The notes beneath the pieces are model-generated. The model worked only from the letters and a program-made list of their open reading frames with translations. It did no database searches and was not told the origin of the DNA. Below are positions 10,889-23,340 of a DNA stretch of 38,479 bases, piece after piece (positions within the stretch are counted from its first letter, which is position 1; every line of letters begins with the position of its first letter). The stretch lies in the NCBI GenBank assembly GCA_944322395.1, contig CALUPA010000020.1:1-38479 (forward strand). The letters are read 5' to 3'. This stretch comes from an uncultured Phocaeicola sp. GTDB lineage: Bacteria > Bacteroidota > Bacteroidia > Bacteroidales > Bacteroidaceae. Position numbers and translations under genes: made by a program.

Positions 10889-12823
10889 ATGAAATATTCC
10901 TCATTACATATATTACCATTAGTCGTTTTGATATTTATAATATATGCATGTGCAAGTACTGGTACTCCTGATGGAGGGCCTTATGATGAGACACCGCCTA
11001 AGTTTGTACGTGCTAATCCAGAGCCAAACGCCATAAATAGCAAGCGCAAAAAAGTCGTTTTAGAGTTTGATGAGTTTATTAAGATAGAAAACGCAGCCGA
11101 GAAAGTGATTATTTCTCCGCCACAGGCAGAAACGCCTGAGGTTAAGGCTAACGGTAAAAGGGTGTCGGTAGAATTCTTTGATACACTTAAAGAGAATACT
11201 ACATATACTATTGATTTTGGTGATGCAATAGTTGATAATAATGAGGGTAATCCCATGGGAAATTTTGCTTATGCATTTGCCACGGGGGAAACAATTGATA
11301 CAATGGAGGTTTCGGGAACAGTGCTTAATGCACAGGATTTGGAACCTATCAAAGGTATACAAGTTGGTCTTCATAAGAATCTAAGCGATACAGCTTTCAC
11401 TAAATTACCATTTGAACGTATTTCCAGAACTGACAGCAGAGGTAGATTTACTATAAAAGGAGTTGCTCCCGGGACTTATCGCATTTATGCGCTGAAAGAT
11501 GGAAATCAGAATTATCTTTTTGATTCTAAGACAGAGATTATAGCATACAATGATTCCATAATAAAAACTTCTATGGAGCCTGCTACACGACAGGACACTA
11601 CATGGAATGCTATTGATACTCTAAAAATAGATACAATAGTGACAGTGCATTATACCCGTTTTATGCCTGATGATATAGTTCTAAGAGCATTTAAGGAAGA
11701 AAATACAATGCAATATCTTTCTAAGAGTGAAAGAGAACAGTTGAATCGTTTCTCGCTGTATTTCAGTGCAAAAGCTGATACCTTACCAACTGTAATAGGA
11801 CTAGATTTTGATGAGAAAGATGCGTTTGTAATTGAACCTTCTTTGAATAATGATACAATCAGATATTGGATAAAGGATTCTCTATTGTGCGAAAGAGATA
11901 CACTTACCATCCAAGTTGACTATCTATATACAGATTCGTTAGGAAATCTTGTCCCTAAACGTGATACTTTGTCTATGATGAACAAAGTAAATAAGGAAAA
12001 GCGCCTTGCTATGGCAAAGGAAGCAATGGAGAAGAAAGAAAAGGAAATGAAAAAAAGAAGAAAGAAAGGTGATACTCTTAATATTGTGGAAACAAAATTC
12101 TTCAATATGAATGTAGACGCACCGTCTTCTTTGGATATAAACCGTAACATATGTATAAAGTTTGATGAGCCGGTACACAGCATAGATACTTCGGCCATAC
12201 ATGTCGACTTGAAAGTAGATACATTATGGAATGAAGAACGTTTTATTCTAGTTGCAGATAGCGTTGCCCCCCGCCAGTATTATATCTTAAGTGACTGGAA
12301 GCCAGGCTTGGAATATAGGTTGAGGATTGATTCTGCTGCTATAAAAAGTATATATGGTCTCCATACGAATAAAGTAGAAAACACTCTCAAAGTTAAAACT
12401 TTGGAGGAGTATGGAACACTATATCTTAATATTAGTGGAGTAGAAGGTAATATGAGAGTTCAACTTTTAAACTCTAGCGATGCTGTAGTGCGTGAACAAC
12501 AAGTGAAGAAAAACAACACTTGTGATTTTTACTTCCTTCAGCCTAATACAAAGTATTATATAAGAATGTACATTGACTCGAATAATAATGGCAAATGGGA
12601 TACTGGTAAATATGAAACCAATACTCAGCCTGAGGAAGTCTATTATTTTCCAAAGGTATGGGAAATGAAAGCCAATTTTGAGTTTGAGGAAAATTGGGAT
12701 GTAAAATCTGTTCCGCTTGACAGGCAAAAGCTTGATGAAATAAAGAAGCAAAAACCTGAGGAAGCAAAAAAAATAAAAGACAGGAATAAAGAACGTGCAA
12801 AAAAGTTAGGGCTTACATCATGA
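10889..12823 (+). CDS. Lipoprotein with bacterial Ig-like (Big_5-type) domains
   Basis: A 644-residue exported lipoprotein. The N-terminus MKYSSLHILPLVVLIFIIYAC has a hydrophobic stretch and a lipobox with Cys21, followed by the motif GTPDGGPYDETPP typical of this Bacteroidetes family. An Ig-like domain spans about residues 35-135 (PPKFVRANP to YAFATGE). A carboxypeptidase-regulatory-like beta sandwich follows at about 140-215 (VSGTVLNAQDLEPIKGIQV, GRFTIKGVAPGTYRIYAL). A second Ig-like unit lies near 410-515. A Lys/Glu-rich, probably helical stretch at about 370-395 links them, and the C-terminus is also very basic. The role is unknown; placement ahead of the DUF3108 and transglycosylase genes suggests envelope or cell-wall work. 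Its stop codon overlaps the next start by four bases. Confidence 0.82.
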   Translation: MKYSSLHILPLVVLIFIIYACASTGTPDGGPYDETPPKFVRANPEPNAINSKRKKVVLEFDEFIKIENAAEKVIISPPQAETPEVKANGKRVSVEFFDTLKENTTYTIDFGDAIVDNNEGNPMGNFAYAFATGETIDTMEVSGTVLNAQDLEPIKGIQVGLHKNLSDTAFTKLPFERISRTDSRGRFTIKGVAPGTYRIYALKDGNQNYLFDSKTEIIAYNDSIIKTSMEPATRQDTTWNAIDTLKIDTIVTVHYTRFMPDDIVLRAFKEENTMQYLSKSEREQLNRFSLYFSAKADTLPTVIGLDFDEKDAFVIEPSLNNDTIRYWIKDSLLCERDTLTIQVDYLYTDSLGNLVPKRDTLSMMNKVNKEKRLAMAKEAMEKKEKEMKKRRKKGDTLNIVETKFFNMNVDAPSSLDINRNICIKFDEPVHSIDTSAIHVDLKVDTLWNEERFILVADSVAPRQYYILSDWKPGLEYRLRIDSAAIKSIYGLHTNKVENTLKVKTLEEYGTLYLNISGVEGNMRVQLLNSSDAVVREQQVKKNNTCDFYFLQPNTKYYIRMYIDSNNNGKWDTGKYETNTQPEEVYYFPKVWEMKANFEFEENWDVKSVPLDRQKLDEIKKQKPEEAKKIKDRNKERAKKLGLTS

Positions 12824-13632
12824 TGAAGAAATTTTTTTTAACTCTGTTTCTTGTGTTGTTTACAGGAATTTGTGCCAAGGCTCAGTGTGGAGCTGTAAAT
12901 GATGCCATTAAGCCGGGTGAAGAATTGACATATGAACTAAAATTCAACTGGAAGTTTATATGGATTAATGCCGGATGGGCAAAGATGACAGTAGATACAA
13001 CCACCTATGGTGGAAGAAAATGTTTTAAGACTGATCTCGAATCATATACAAATAAAAGGTTGGACTTGTTTTTCCGTATGCGAGACACTCTTACTTGTAT
13101 AACGTCCGATGATCTGGTTCCATTGTATTTCAGAAAAGGGGCGGCTGAAGGTAACCGATATAGTGTAGACGATGTAAAATTCAGCTACAAAAACGGGAAA
13201 TGCATTGTCGATCAGTATAGAGTGGCCAATCAAGGTAAGAAAAAAACTAATTATCAAGAGTCAGCGGTATGCGTATACGATATGCTAAGTATTCTTCTGC
13301 AGGCACGTTCTTATGATGCTTCCGATTATAAGCCGGGTGATAAGATTCTGTTTTCTATGGCTACCGGAACAAATATAGAGAAACAGACTCTGATATATAG
13401 AGGTAAAGACGTATATAAGGCAGAAGATAATTCAAAATATCGTTGTCTTGTCTTTTCACTTGTGGAATATGTCAAAGGACAGGAAAAAGAAGTAATAACG
13501 TTTTATGTGACTGATGATAAGAACCATCTCCCGGTACGATTGGACATGTATCTTAATTTTGGCTCTGCTAAAGCTTTTCTTACAGGATTAAAAGGTAACA
13601 GACATCCTTTGGAATCTTTATTAAAGAAATAG
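12820..13632 (+). CDS. DUF3108 periplasmic protein
   Basis: A 270-residue exported protein. MMKKFFLTLFLVLFTGICAKAQ is a signal peptide with a likely cut after AKA. The next residues GEELTYELKFNWKFIWINAGWAKM and the segment around residues 180-210 (KPGDKILFSMATGTN) fit the DUF3108 family, a mostly beta periplasmic fold with no assigned reaction. The start is ATGATG at 12820, overlapping the TGA of the upstream lipoprotein gene (ATGA), which points to coupled translation and a shared task. The second ATG at 12823 is equally possible. No enzymatic motif can be seen. Confidence 0.82.
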   Translation: MMKKFFLTLFLVLFTGICAKAQCGAVNDAIKPGEELTYELKFNWKFIWINAGWAKMTVDTTTYGGRKCFKTDLESYTNKRLDLFFRMRDTLTCITSDDLVPLYFRKGAAEGNRYSVDDVKFSYKNGKCIVDQYRVANQGKKKTNYQESAVCVYDMLSILLQARSYDASDYKPGDKILFSMATGTNIEKQTLIYRGKDVYKAEDNSKYRCLVFSLVEYVKGQEKEVITFYVTDDKNHLPVRLDMYLNFGSAKAFLTGLKGNRHPLESLLKK

Positions 13633-13686
13633 TCACATGTTGTCATTGTTAACTTTTAGAATACTATTTTGATAAATCATTATAAT

Positions 13687-14661
13687 ATGATAAGTTATGT
13701 ATTGAAAAACCGTAAATATTTGATGCTGATAATACTTATAAGTGTGTTCCCTATTATTATCAGTGCTTATTGCGTTGATTCTGGCAATAATCAGGAAACT
13801 ATTTCTGATACACAATATACATGCGTAGAAGTACCAAGATATGTAGTATTTTGTAACGATACGGTCGATTTGACCAGATATGATCGTCATGAACGTATGG
13901 ATCGTGAACTCATGGCTTTCTCGTTCATGCATAGTACTTCCATACAGACAATAAAACGTGCAAACAGATATTTCCCTGTAATAGTCCCTATCTTAAAAGA
14001 GAACGGAATACCGGAAGATTTTAAGTATCTTATGGCTATAGAAAGTGCATGCAATCCACTAGCCCGTTCTGGAGCTGGAGCAGCGGGATTATGGCAGTTT
14101 ATGCCAGCCACAGCTAAAGAGTATGGTTTAGAGGTCAGTTCATATGTAGATGAAAGATATCATGTAGAAAAATCTACTTATGCGGCATGTAAGTATCTTA
14201 AGGAATCATATTCCAGATTTGGCGATTGGATCAGTGTAGCAGCATCATACAATGCCGGTCAGGCCAGAATCTCAAAATTACAGGAAAGTCAGTATACCGA
14301 TGAAGCTCTGGATTTATACATGGTGGAGGAAACATCACGTTATGTATACCGTATTTTTGCAGCAAAGCTTTTATTTGACAATCCGTCGTTGTTCGGATTC
14401 AGATTACGTTCATCCGATCTTTATCCACAGATAAAATATCGTACGGTTAAAGTGAGCGAAACGATAACAGACTTGCCTCGATTTGCAAAAAGTCAAGGTA
14501 TTACTTATGCTCTTCTTAAAAATATGAATCCATGGCTAAGAGATACATCATTACCTTCCAAAAACGGAAAGGAATACGAGATTATAATTCCATTGAAAGA
14601 TGAAATGGATTATAACCCTGATTTTACAGTTCCTTATTCCAAAAAGTGGGTAGTTCAATAG
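13687..14661 (+). CDS. Lytic transglycosylase with C-terminal LysM-like region
   Basis: Peptidoglycan-cleaving enzyme of the SLT/MltD type, 324 residues from the ATG at 13687; an in-frame TTG at 13669 would add six residues and is less likely. One hydrophobic segment (about residues 11-28) serves as signal peptide or anchor. The transglycosylase domain spans about 95-235 with the catalytic Glu119 in AIESACNP, then GAAGLWQFMPATAKEYGL and SVAASYNAGQARI. The tail after about residue 255 (VKVSETITDLPRFAKSQGIT to YEIIIP) resembles a LysM glycan-binding unit. It probably cleaves between MurNAc and GlcNAc in the periplasm. It sits 54 bases after the DUF3108 gene, in the same envelope cluster. Confidence 0.91.
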   Translation: MISYVLKNRKYLMLIILISVFPIIISAYCVDSGNNQETISDTQYTCVEVPRYVVFCNDTVDLTRYDRHERMDRELMAFSFMHSTSIQTIKRANRYFPVIVPILKENGIPEDFKYLMAIESACNPLARSGAGAAGLWQFMPATAKEYGLEVSSYVDERYHVEKSTYAACKYLKESYSRFGDWISVAASYNAGQARISKLQESQYTDEALDLYMVEETSRYVYRIFAAKLLFDNPSLFGFRLRSSDLYPQIKYRTVKVSETITDLPRFAKSQGITYALLKNMNPWLRDTSLPSKNGKEYEIIIPLKDEMDYNPDFTVPYSKKWVVQ

Positions 14662-14695
14662 TAACGTTATTTTATAGTATCATTATAAACACTAG

Positions 14696-17833
<3,138 letters not shown>

Positions 17834-17857
17834 TATTTAATAGATATAAATAACTTC

Positions 17858-17923
17858 AGAATACGCCTTGACGTTTTAAGTAAAATGCCTTGTTGTTTTA
17901 CCTAAAACGTCAAGGCGTATTCT
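17858..17923 (+). terminator. Very long hairpin after the beta-galactosidase gene
   Basis: Arms 17858-17885 and 17896-17923 form a 28-base stem with one mismatch (17879 against 17902) and a 10-base loop. A short T run interrupted by one A follows, so it can end transcription of the beta-galactosidase gene. It is far longer than needed for termination. It also contains a direct repeat: 17866-17885 (GCCTTGACGTTTTAAGTAAA) resembles 17888-17907 (GCCTTGTTGTTTTACCTAAA). Confidence 0.7.
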
Positions 17924-18202
17924 ATTTTTATCAAGAACCTTTTTACATGAATAAAATTTAAAGCTTCTTTTGTTGAAAAATTGGAATATATGAAAAATAT
18001 TATTATATTGCATGCAGTTATGACTTGAAGAACACATTAATTATATACTATGGTAAAAATGCTACACTTTCTTTATTGTGATAATAAAATTATTTTGTCA
18101 GTTACGCCTTTATGTCTGATATATTTATAAATAAGCCTGTTGATTGTATTATTTTGTACTATTGATGTACGATTTTAGCATTTGGGCGTAACACATTATT
18201 AA
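17924..18202. other. AT-rich gap upstream of the PUL, no gene
   Basis: No open frame here has coding character. The segment is AT-rich and carries the presumed control region of the susC operon. Visible elements are a TTGAT repeat with 22-base period at 18140-18166, and an 8-base inverted repeat GTTACGCC (18101-18108) / GGCGTAAC (18185-18192). The promoter starts at 18181. Nothing else is recognised. Confidence 0.6.
18140..18178 (+). promoter_or_regulatory. Candidate HTCS operator upstream of susC
   Basis: TTGAT occurs at 18140-18144 and 18162-18166, 22 bases apart (two helical turns), each followed by a T-rich stretch. The pair ends just before the -33 box at 18181. AraC-type regulators such as the HTCS at 33793-37869 bind direct repeats in this position. 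Outside TTGAT the match between copies is weak, so this is a suggestion only. Confidence 0.3.
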
Positions 18203-18210
18203 TATATTTG
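18181..18210 (+). promoter_or_regulatory. Promoter of the susC operon
   Basis: TTTG at 18181-18184 and TATATTTG at 18203-18210, 18 bases apart, match the Bacteroidetes -33/-7 consensus (usual spacing 19-21). The start of transcription would fall near 18217, leaving a leader of about 38 bases before the susC ATG at 18255. Confidence 0.65.
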
Positions 18211-18254
18211 CAAAATAAAACCTTGAAAAATAAACTTAATGTAATTTTATCTTT

Positions 18255-21200
18255 ATGAAAACTGGATTCCAAGAAACTTTAAAATGGAAGAGGGCTTTCA
18301 GTGTTTTACTGTTAACCTTAGTTGTGGTCACCGGGGCGGTGGCGCAGTCTCTTGTTAGAGGAAAGGTAATCGATGATACCGGATTGGAAGTCATCGGTGC
18401 CAGTATCTTAGTTAAAGGAACAAATCAGGGTACTATTACTGACATGGATGGAAAATTCTCTATGTCTGTACCAGACAAAAATTCAATCCTTGTGGTTTCC
18501 TACATCGGTTATCAGACTCTTGAAATAAAAGTTGATTTGTCGAAGCCGATGTCAATCGTTTTGAAGGAAGATTCGGAGATGCTGGAAGAAGTCGTTGTTG
18601 TAGGTTATCAGGAGGTCAAGAAGAAAGACTTGACAGGTTCTGTAGCCAAGGCTAATATGGAAGACCTTCTTAATACTCCGGTAGGATCATTTGACCAGAC
18701 ATTGGGTGGACGTGTAGCCGGAGTTAATGTAACTTCAAGCGAAGGTACACCGGGTGGAACTATGAACATCGTTATCCGTGGTAACAACTCTTTGACTCAG
18801 GACAACTCTCCACTTTACGTCATCGACGGGTTCCCGGTTGAAGATGCTGCAATGGCAAGTACAATCAACCCTGCCGATATCGAATCTCTTGATATCTTGA
18901 AGGACGCGTCAGCTACAGCTATCTATGGTGCTCGTGGTGCTAATGGTGTTGTAATCATTACAACAAAGAAAGGTTCTATTGGTAAGCCTCAGATAACTTA
19001 TGACGGTAGTGTGACAATGCATAATGTTACACGTAAGATTCCTATGATGGATGCTTATGAATTTGTGAAACTGCAAGCTGAGACTTATCCTTCTGCAATG
19101 ACTTCTTCTACTGGAGGTTATTTGATGGAGTGGGAAGGCAAACAGTGGACTTTGGAGGATTATCGCAATATAGACCAGTATGATTGGCAGGACGAAATTT
19201 TCCGTACAGCTTTCCAGCATAATCATAGCTTGCGTCTTACTGGTGGTACTGAAGGTATCAGATACAATGCTTCAACCTCATATTATGACCAGCAGGGACT
19301 TTTGCTGAATACAGGTTACGAACGTTTCCAGATGCGTGCGAATACGGTAGTGAAAAGAGATAAATTAGATATCAGTCTGACTACTAACTATTCACGCAGT
19401 ATACAGACAGGTTCAACTCCTTCAGAGAATTCATACAGTGGTATGAATAACTTGTTCTACAGTGTATGGGGATATCGTCCTGTAACTTTCCCTAACCGCC
19501 CACTAAGTTCTTTGATGGATAGTGCAATGGATGAGGCGATAGATAATAGTAATGACTATCGTTTTAACCCGATATTGTCCCTTAAAAATGAATATCGTAA
19601 AAACTATATTAACAATCTCCAGATCAACGGATATGTAGCCTATGAACTGATGAAAGGATTGAAACTTAAGATTTCAGGAGGTTATACATATGATGCACGT
19701 AAGCAAGACCAGTTCAACAACTCGAAAACACGTTATGGTGGTCCAACATCAACGGATAAGGTAAATGCGCAGGTTATACGTAACGAGCGTCTTACGTGGT
19801 TGAATGAAAATACTCTTACATACCAGACTAATATAAAGAAAAAACATTTCTTCAATGCATTGGTCGGTGTGACATTCCAGAACTCTGATTATGAATATTA
19901 TTCATTCAGAACAACTCATATACCTAACGAGTCTTTAGGTATGGCAGGTATGTATGAAGGTCAGGCCAATACTACAAATTCATATAAGAATTCCTGGTCA
20001 ATGATGTCATATCTCGGACGATTGAACTATAACTATAAGTCTAAGTATTATGCTACAGCTTCGTTCCGTGCCGATGGTTCTTCCAAGTTTAGCAAAGGAA
20101 ACAGATATGGTTATTTCCCTTCAGGTTCTTTGGCTTGGAACTTCATGGAAGAAGAATTCATGAAACCTTTGTCACGTGTTCTTGATTCAGGTAAACTTCG
20201 TGCCAGCTGGGGTTTGACCGGTAATAACCGTATTGGCGAGTATGATTATTATGCATTGTTGCAGGTATTGAAACAGAAACAGGGTGATTATATCTCAAAC
20301 GGAAGTGTACCAAGTGGTGTGTATCCTTTTGATGGCGACAATACAAATGTGGGTAGTGTTCCAATTTCTATCCAGAACGATAATTTGAAATGGGAAACAA
20401 CTGAACAGTGGAACCTTGGTCTTGATTTAAGTTTTTTCCGTGAACGAATTACCATTACAGCAGATTTGTACCGCAAGATTACACGAGATTTGCTGCTTGA
20501 TGCTTCTTTGCCTCTATCTTCTGGATTCTATAGTGCTACGAAGAATATTGGTAAAGTAAAGAACGAAGGTTTGGAGTTAAGTCTTAGCACTGTGAATGTT
20601 AAAACAAAAAATTTCCAGTGGACAACAGATTTCAATATCGCATTCAATAAAAACGAAGTTCTTGAACTGGCAGAAAACCAAACTTCTTTGTTGACTTCTG
20701 CTGCTTTTGATAAGGATTACAACTCTCAGCCAAGTTATATAGCAAGAGTTGGCTATCCTATGGGTATGATGTATGGATATATATATGAAGGAACATACAA
20801 GTATGATGATTTTAACCAATCAGGTAGTTCATATACGTTGAAATCAAATGTACCTCATTATACTTCGGAGAACAATACACAGCCAGGTATGCCTAAGTAT
20901 AAGGATTTGAATGGTGATGGTATAATTGATTCAAACGACCGTACAATTATAGGTAGAGGACTTCCTATTCACACCGGAGGTTTTACAAACAACTTTACTT
21001 ACAAAGGCTTTGATTTGAGCATTTTCTTCCAGTGGTCATACGGAAATGATATTCTTAATGCAAACCGTTTGTTCTTTGAAAGTTCTAACAATAAGTCAAG
21101 AGAGTTGAACCAGTACGCAAGTTATGCAGACAGATGGACGCCTGAAAATCCTGACAGTGATATTCCTGTTGCCAGCACATCTTCATCAAACAAAGTGTTC

Positions 21201-21464
21201 TCTTCCAGAGTTATTGAAGACGGCTCATTCTTGAGATTGAAAACACTGACTTTAGGTTATACATTCCCTAAGGCGATGATAGCAAAAGCAGGTCTTAGCA
21301 ATGTAAGACTTTATGTTGCAGGGCAGAATCTTTGGACACTTACAAGCTATTCAGGATATGACCCTGAAGTTTCAGTAAGAAATACAGCACTGACACCTGG
21401 ATTGGATTACTCTTCATACCCAAGAACATATACAATAAGTTTTGGTGTGAATTTAGGATTTTAA
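18255..21464 (+). CDS. SusC-like TonB-dependent outer-membrane glycan transporter
   Basis: A 1069-residue outer-membrane beta barrel that imports oligosaccharides with its SusD lid, powered by TonB. After the signal peptide (cut near AVAQS, residue 31) comes a carboxypeptidase-D-like domain at about 34-115 (VRGKVIDDTGLEVIGASILV), the TonB-box region EEVVVVGYQEVKKKDLTGSV and the plug (PLYVIDGFPVED, LKDASATAIYGARGANGVVI) to about residue 240. The barrel runs to the end TYTISFGVNLGF, the usual aromatic C-terminus. It is the first gene of the PUL and has its own promoter; SusD follows 27 bases later. The specific glycan cannot be told from SusC itself, so it is inferred from the lyases downstream. 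Confidence 0.96.
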   Translation: MKTGFQETLKWKRAFSVLLLTLVVVTGAVAQSLVRGKVIDDTGLEVIGASILVKGTNQGTITDMDGKFSMSVPDKNSILVVSYIGYQTLEIKVDLSKPMSIVLKEDSEMLEEVVVVGYQEVKKKDLTGSVAKANMEDLLNTPVGSFDQTLGGRVAGVNVTSSEGTPGGTMNIVIRGNNSLTQDNSPLYVIDGFPVEDAAMASTINPADIESLDILKDASATAIYGARGANGVVIITTKKGSIGKPQITYDGSVTMHNVTRKIPMMDAYEFVKLQAETYPSAMTSSTGGYLMEWEGKQWTLEDYRNIDQYDWQDEIFRTAFQHNHSLRLTGGTEGIRYNASTSYYDQQGLLLNTGYERFQMRANTVVKRDKLDISLTTNYSRSIQTGSTPSENSYSGMNNLFYSVWGYRPVTFPNRPLSSLMDSAMDEAIDNSNDYRFNPILSLKNEYRKNYINNLQINGYVAYELMKGLKLKISGGYTYDARKQDQFNNSKTRYGGPTSTDKVNAQVIRNERLTWLNENTLTYQTNIKKKHFFNALVGVTFQNSDYEYYSFRTTHIPNESLGMAGMYEGQANTTNSYKNSWSMMSYLGRLNYNYKSKYYATASFRADGSSKFSKGNRYGYFPSGSLAWNFMEEEFMKPLSRVLDSGKLRASWGLTGNNRIGEYDYYALLQVLKQKQGDYISNGSVPSGVYPFDGDNTNVGSVPISIQNDNLKWETTEQWNLGLDLSFFRERITITADLYRKITRDLLLDASLPLSSGFYSATKNIGKVKNEGLELSLSTVNVKTKNFQWTTDFNIAFNKNEVLELAENQTSLLTSAAFDKDYNSQPSYIARVGYPMGMMYGYIYEGTYKYDDFNQSGSSYTLKSNVPHYTSENNTQPGMPKYKDLNGDGIIDSNDRTIIGRGLPIHTGGFTNNFTYKGFDLSIFFQWSYGNDILNANRLFFESSNNKSRELNQYASYADRWTPENPDSDIPVASTSSSNKVFSSRVIEDGSFLRLKTLTLGYTFPKAMIAKAGLSNVRLYVAGQNLWTLTSYSGYDPEVSVRNTALTPGLDYSSYPRTYTISFGVNLGF

Positions 21465-21491
21465 TTAATGCTTAATAAACTGTTTGTTAAT

Positions 21492-23312
21492 ATGAAAACT
21501 ATTAGAAACTTTATATTAGTGGCAGCTTTGCTGGGAGGTTCCTTGACTTCGTGTAACTTTCTGGATAAAGAGCCTACAAAGCTGACTCAGGAAAATTATT
21601 TTAATACTGCTGATGAGGCTAATTCTTTTTTGACCGGTGTATATGCAATACTTGGTCAGCAGAGCTTTTATGGAGCAGACTACCTGTATCTGGTAGGTGG
21701 TGATGACCTTTCTCATTACGGAGGAACAAATCGTGCTCCAGCTTCAAGTGGATTGATTTGTAACAATGCTACATCAAGTGATGCGGCTGTGACAGCACTT
21801 TGGTATACCCTTTATTCTGGAATAAACAGAGCTAATATATTCCTTGAAAATATTGCTAATGTGAAAGATATTAAAGATGATCTCAGAAGACAATACGAAT
21901 CTGAGGCTAGATTCCTAAGGGCATTTTATTACTTTACGTTAGTTCAATGTTGGGGAGATGTGCCTTTCCGAACAGTTTCTACACAAGATGTTGTGGGGCT
22001 TGATTCTCCAAGGACTGACAAGCAGAAAATATATAATTTTATTATTGATGAGATAGAGGCAGCTGTTGATGAAGAAACTGGAGGATTATTGAGCGCCGAA
22101 GCTCTGAACTATCGTCCTGGTAGAATCTCAAAATCGACAGCTTGGGGTATTCTTGCAAGAGTATATCTGTTCCGTGCAGGTGAGTATAACAGAGACAACA
22201 GAACTCCTAATGAGGACGAAATGACTACATATTATCAGCAGGCAAGTTACTATGCTCAGAAGGTTACGACTCAGAATCATAAACTTACCAAGGATTATTG
22301 GGATTTCTTTATAGATCTTTGCGCAAACAGATATAATTCTACCGGCTCAAACGAAAGCATATGGGAAGTAGAGTTGGCTGGTAATAACACTTCTGATGTG
22401 AAAGCTGAAGGACGAATTGGTAACACAATAGGGCTTGCAGCTCCTGACATGTCTTCAAAGACAAATATAGTTGGTGCAGCAGACCCAGGATATAGCTACG
22501 AGTTTATTTTCGCAACTCCAAAGCTGTATAAACTTTATGGAACAGAGATAAATGCCAGTCGTGTGGCCGATCCTACAAATGCAGATGCAATAGTTTTAAA
22601 GAATAAGGACAAAAGATTCTTCTGGAATATTGCACCATTTAAGTATGTTGAGGCAGGAGGAAAGAATACAGGTGTGACTGGTCGTGAATTCTATGAAGAA
22701 GGAGCATTGGATAGGGTTAAAGAACTTGATAAAAACCGTTCTTATTCTTATGGCGATTTGGGAGGAAATAAAGATACTAAATTAGGAGACTATACTAATG
22801 TACCGTCTGCAGCAGAGTATGCACGTGCATGTGCAAAGTATCGTAGAGAGTATGAGGCTGACAAAAAAGACAAGAACAGTACAGCTATTAACTTCCCTAT
22901 ATTGAGATATTCAGACGTTCTTCTTATGATTGCTGAAGCTGAAAATGAACTGCATGGTCCTAATAAGCTGGCAAAACAATGTTTATATGATGTAAGAGAA
23001 CGTGCAGGATTGACAGATGCTTTGCCATCAATGGATAAAGATGCATTCCGTCAGGCTGTGAAGGATGAACGCGGTCGTGAACTTTGTTTTGAATACACTC
23101 GTCATTTTGATTTGATTCGTTGGGGAGAATTGGTTAAAAACATGAACGAACTGGTAGAAGATGCAACAAATGGTCAGGCTGCAGGTTGGAAGCAAGGACC
23201 TTCAAATGTTTATACATACTTCCAGATTTCATCGGCTTATAACTATTTCCCAATCCCAGAAGCGGAAATGGCGGTAAATAAGGCTATCACTGAGAACAAC
23301 CCTGGATGGTAA
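21492..23312 (+). CDS. SusD-like surface glycan-binding lipoprotein
   Basis: A 606-residue outer-surface lipoprotein that forms the lid of the SusC channel. The frame is open from an ATG at 21468, but the ATG at 21492 gives a proper lipoprotein signal MKTIRNFILVAALLGGSLTSC with the lipidated cysteine at residue 21, so it is preferred. SusD/RagB hallmarks follow: FLDKEPTKLTQENYFNTADEANSFLTGVY, the TPR-like helical part (ARFLRAFYYFTLVQCWGDVPF), and the C-terminal RYSDVLLMIAEAENEL, VKDERGRELCFEYTRHFDLIRWG and NYFPIPEAEMAVN. Complete, with no sign of damage. Confidence 0.96.
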   Translation: MKTIRNFILVAALLGGSLTSCNFLDKEPTKLTQENYFNTADEANSFLTGVYAILGQQSFYGADYLYLVGGDDLSHYGGTNRAPASSGLICNNATSSDAAVTALWYTLYSGINRANIFLENIANVKDIKDDLRRQYESEARFLRAFYYFTLVQCWGDVPFRTVSTQDVVGLDSPRTDKQKIYNFIIDEIEAAVDEETGGLLSAEALNYRPGRISKSTAWGILARVYLFRAGEYNRDNRTPNEDEMTTYYQQASYYAQKVTTQNHKLTKDYWDFFIDLCANRYNSTGSNESIWEVELAGNNTSDVKAEGRIGNTIGLAAPDMSSKTNIVGAADPGYSYEFIFATPKLYKLYGTEINASRVADPTNADAIVLKNKDKRFFWNIAPFKYVEAGGKNTGVTGREFYEEGALDRVKELDKNRSYSYGDLGGNKDTKLGDYTNVPSAAEYARACAKYRREYEADKKDKNSTAINFPILRYSDVLLMIAEAENELHGPNKLAKQCLYDVRERAGLTDALPSMDKDAFRQAVKDERGRELCFEYTRHFDLIRWGELVKNMNELVEDATNGQAAGWKQGPSNVYTYFQISSAYNYFPIPEAEMAVNKAITENNPGW

Positions 23313-23340
23313 TTTTGTTAAACCGTAAAATTTTAAATAA

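Noticed and set aside
21468-21491. Earlier ATG for the SusD-like gene
   Set aside because: It would place eight residues before the lipoprotein signal peptide, which starts properly at the ATG at 21492.
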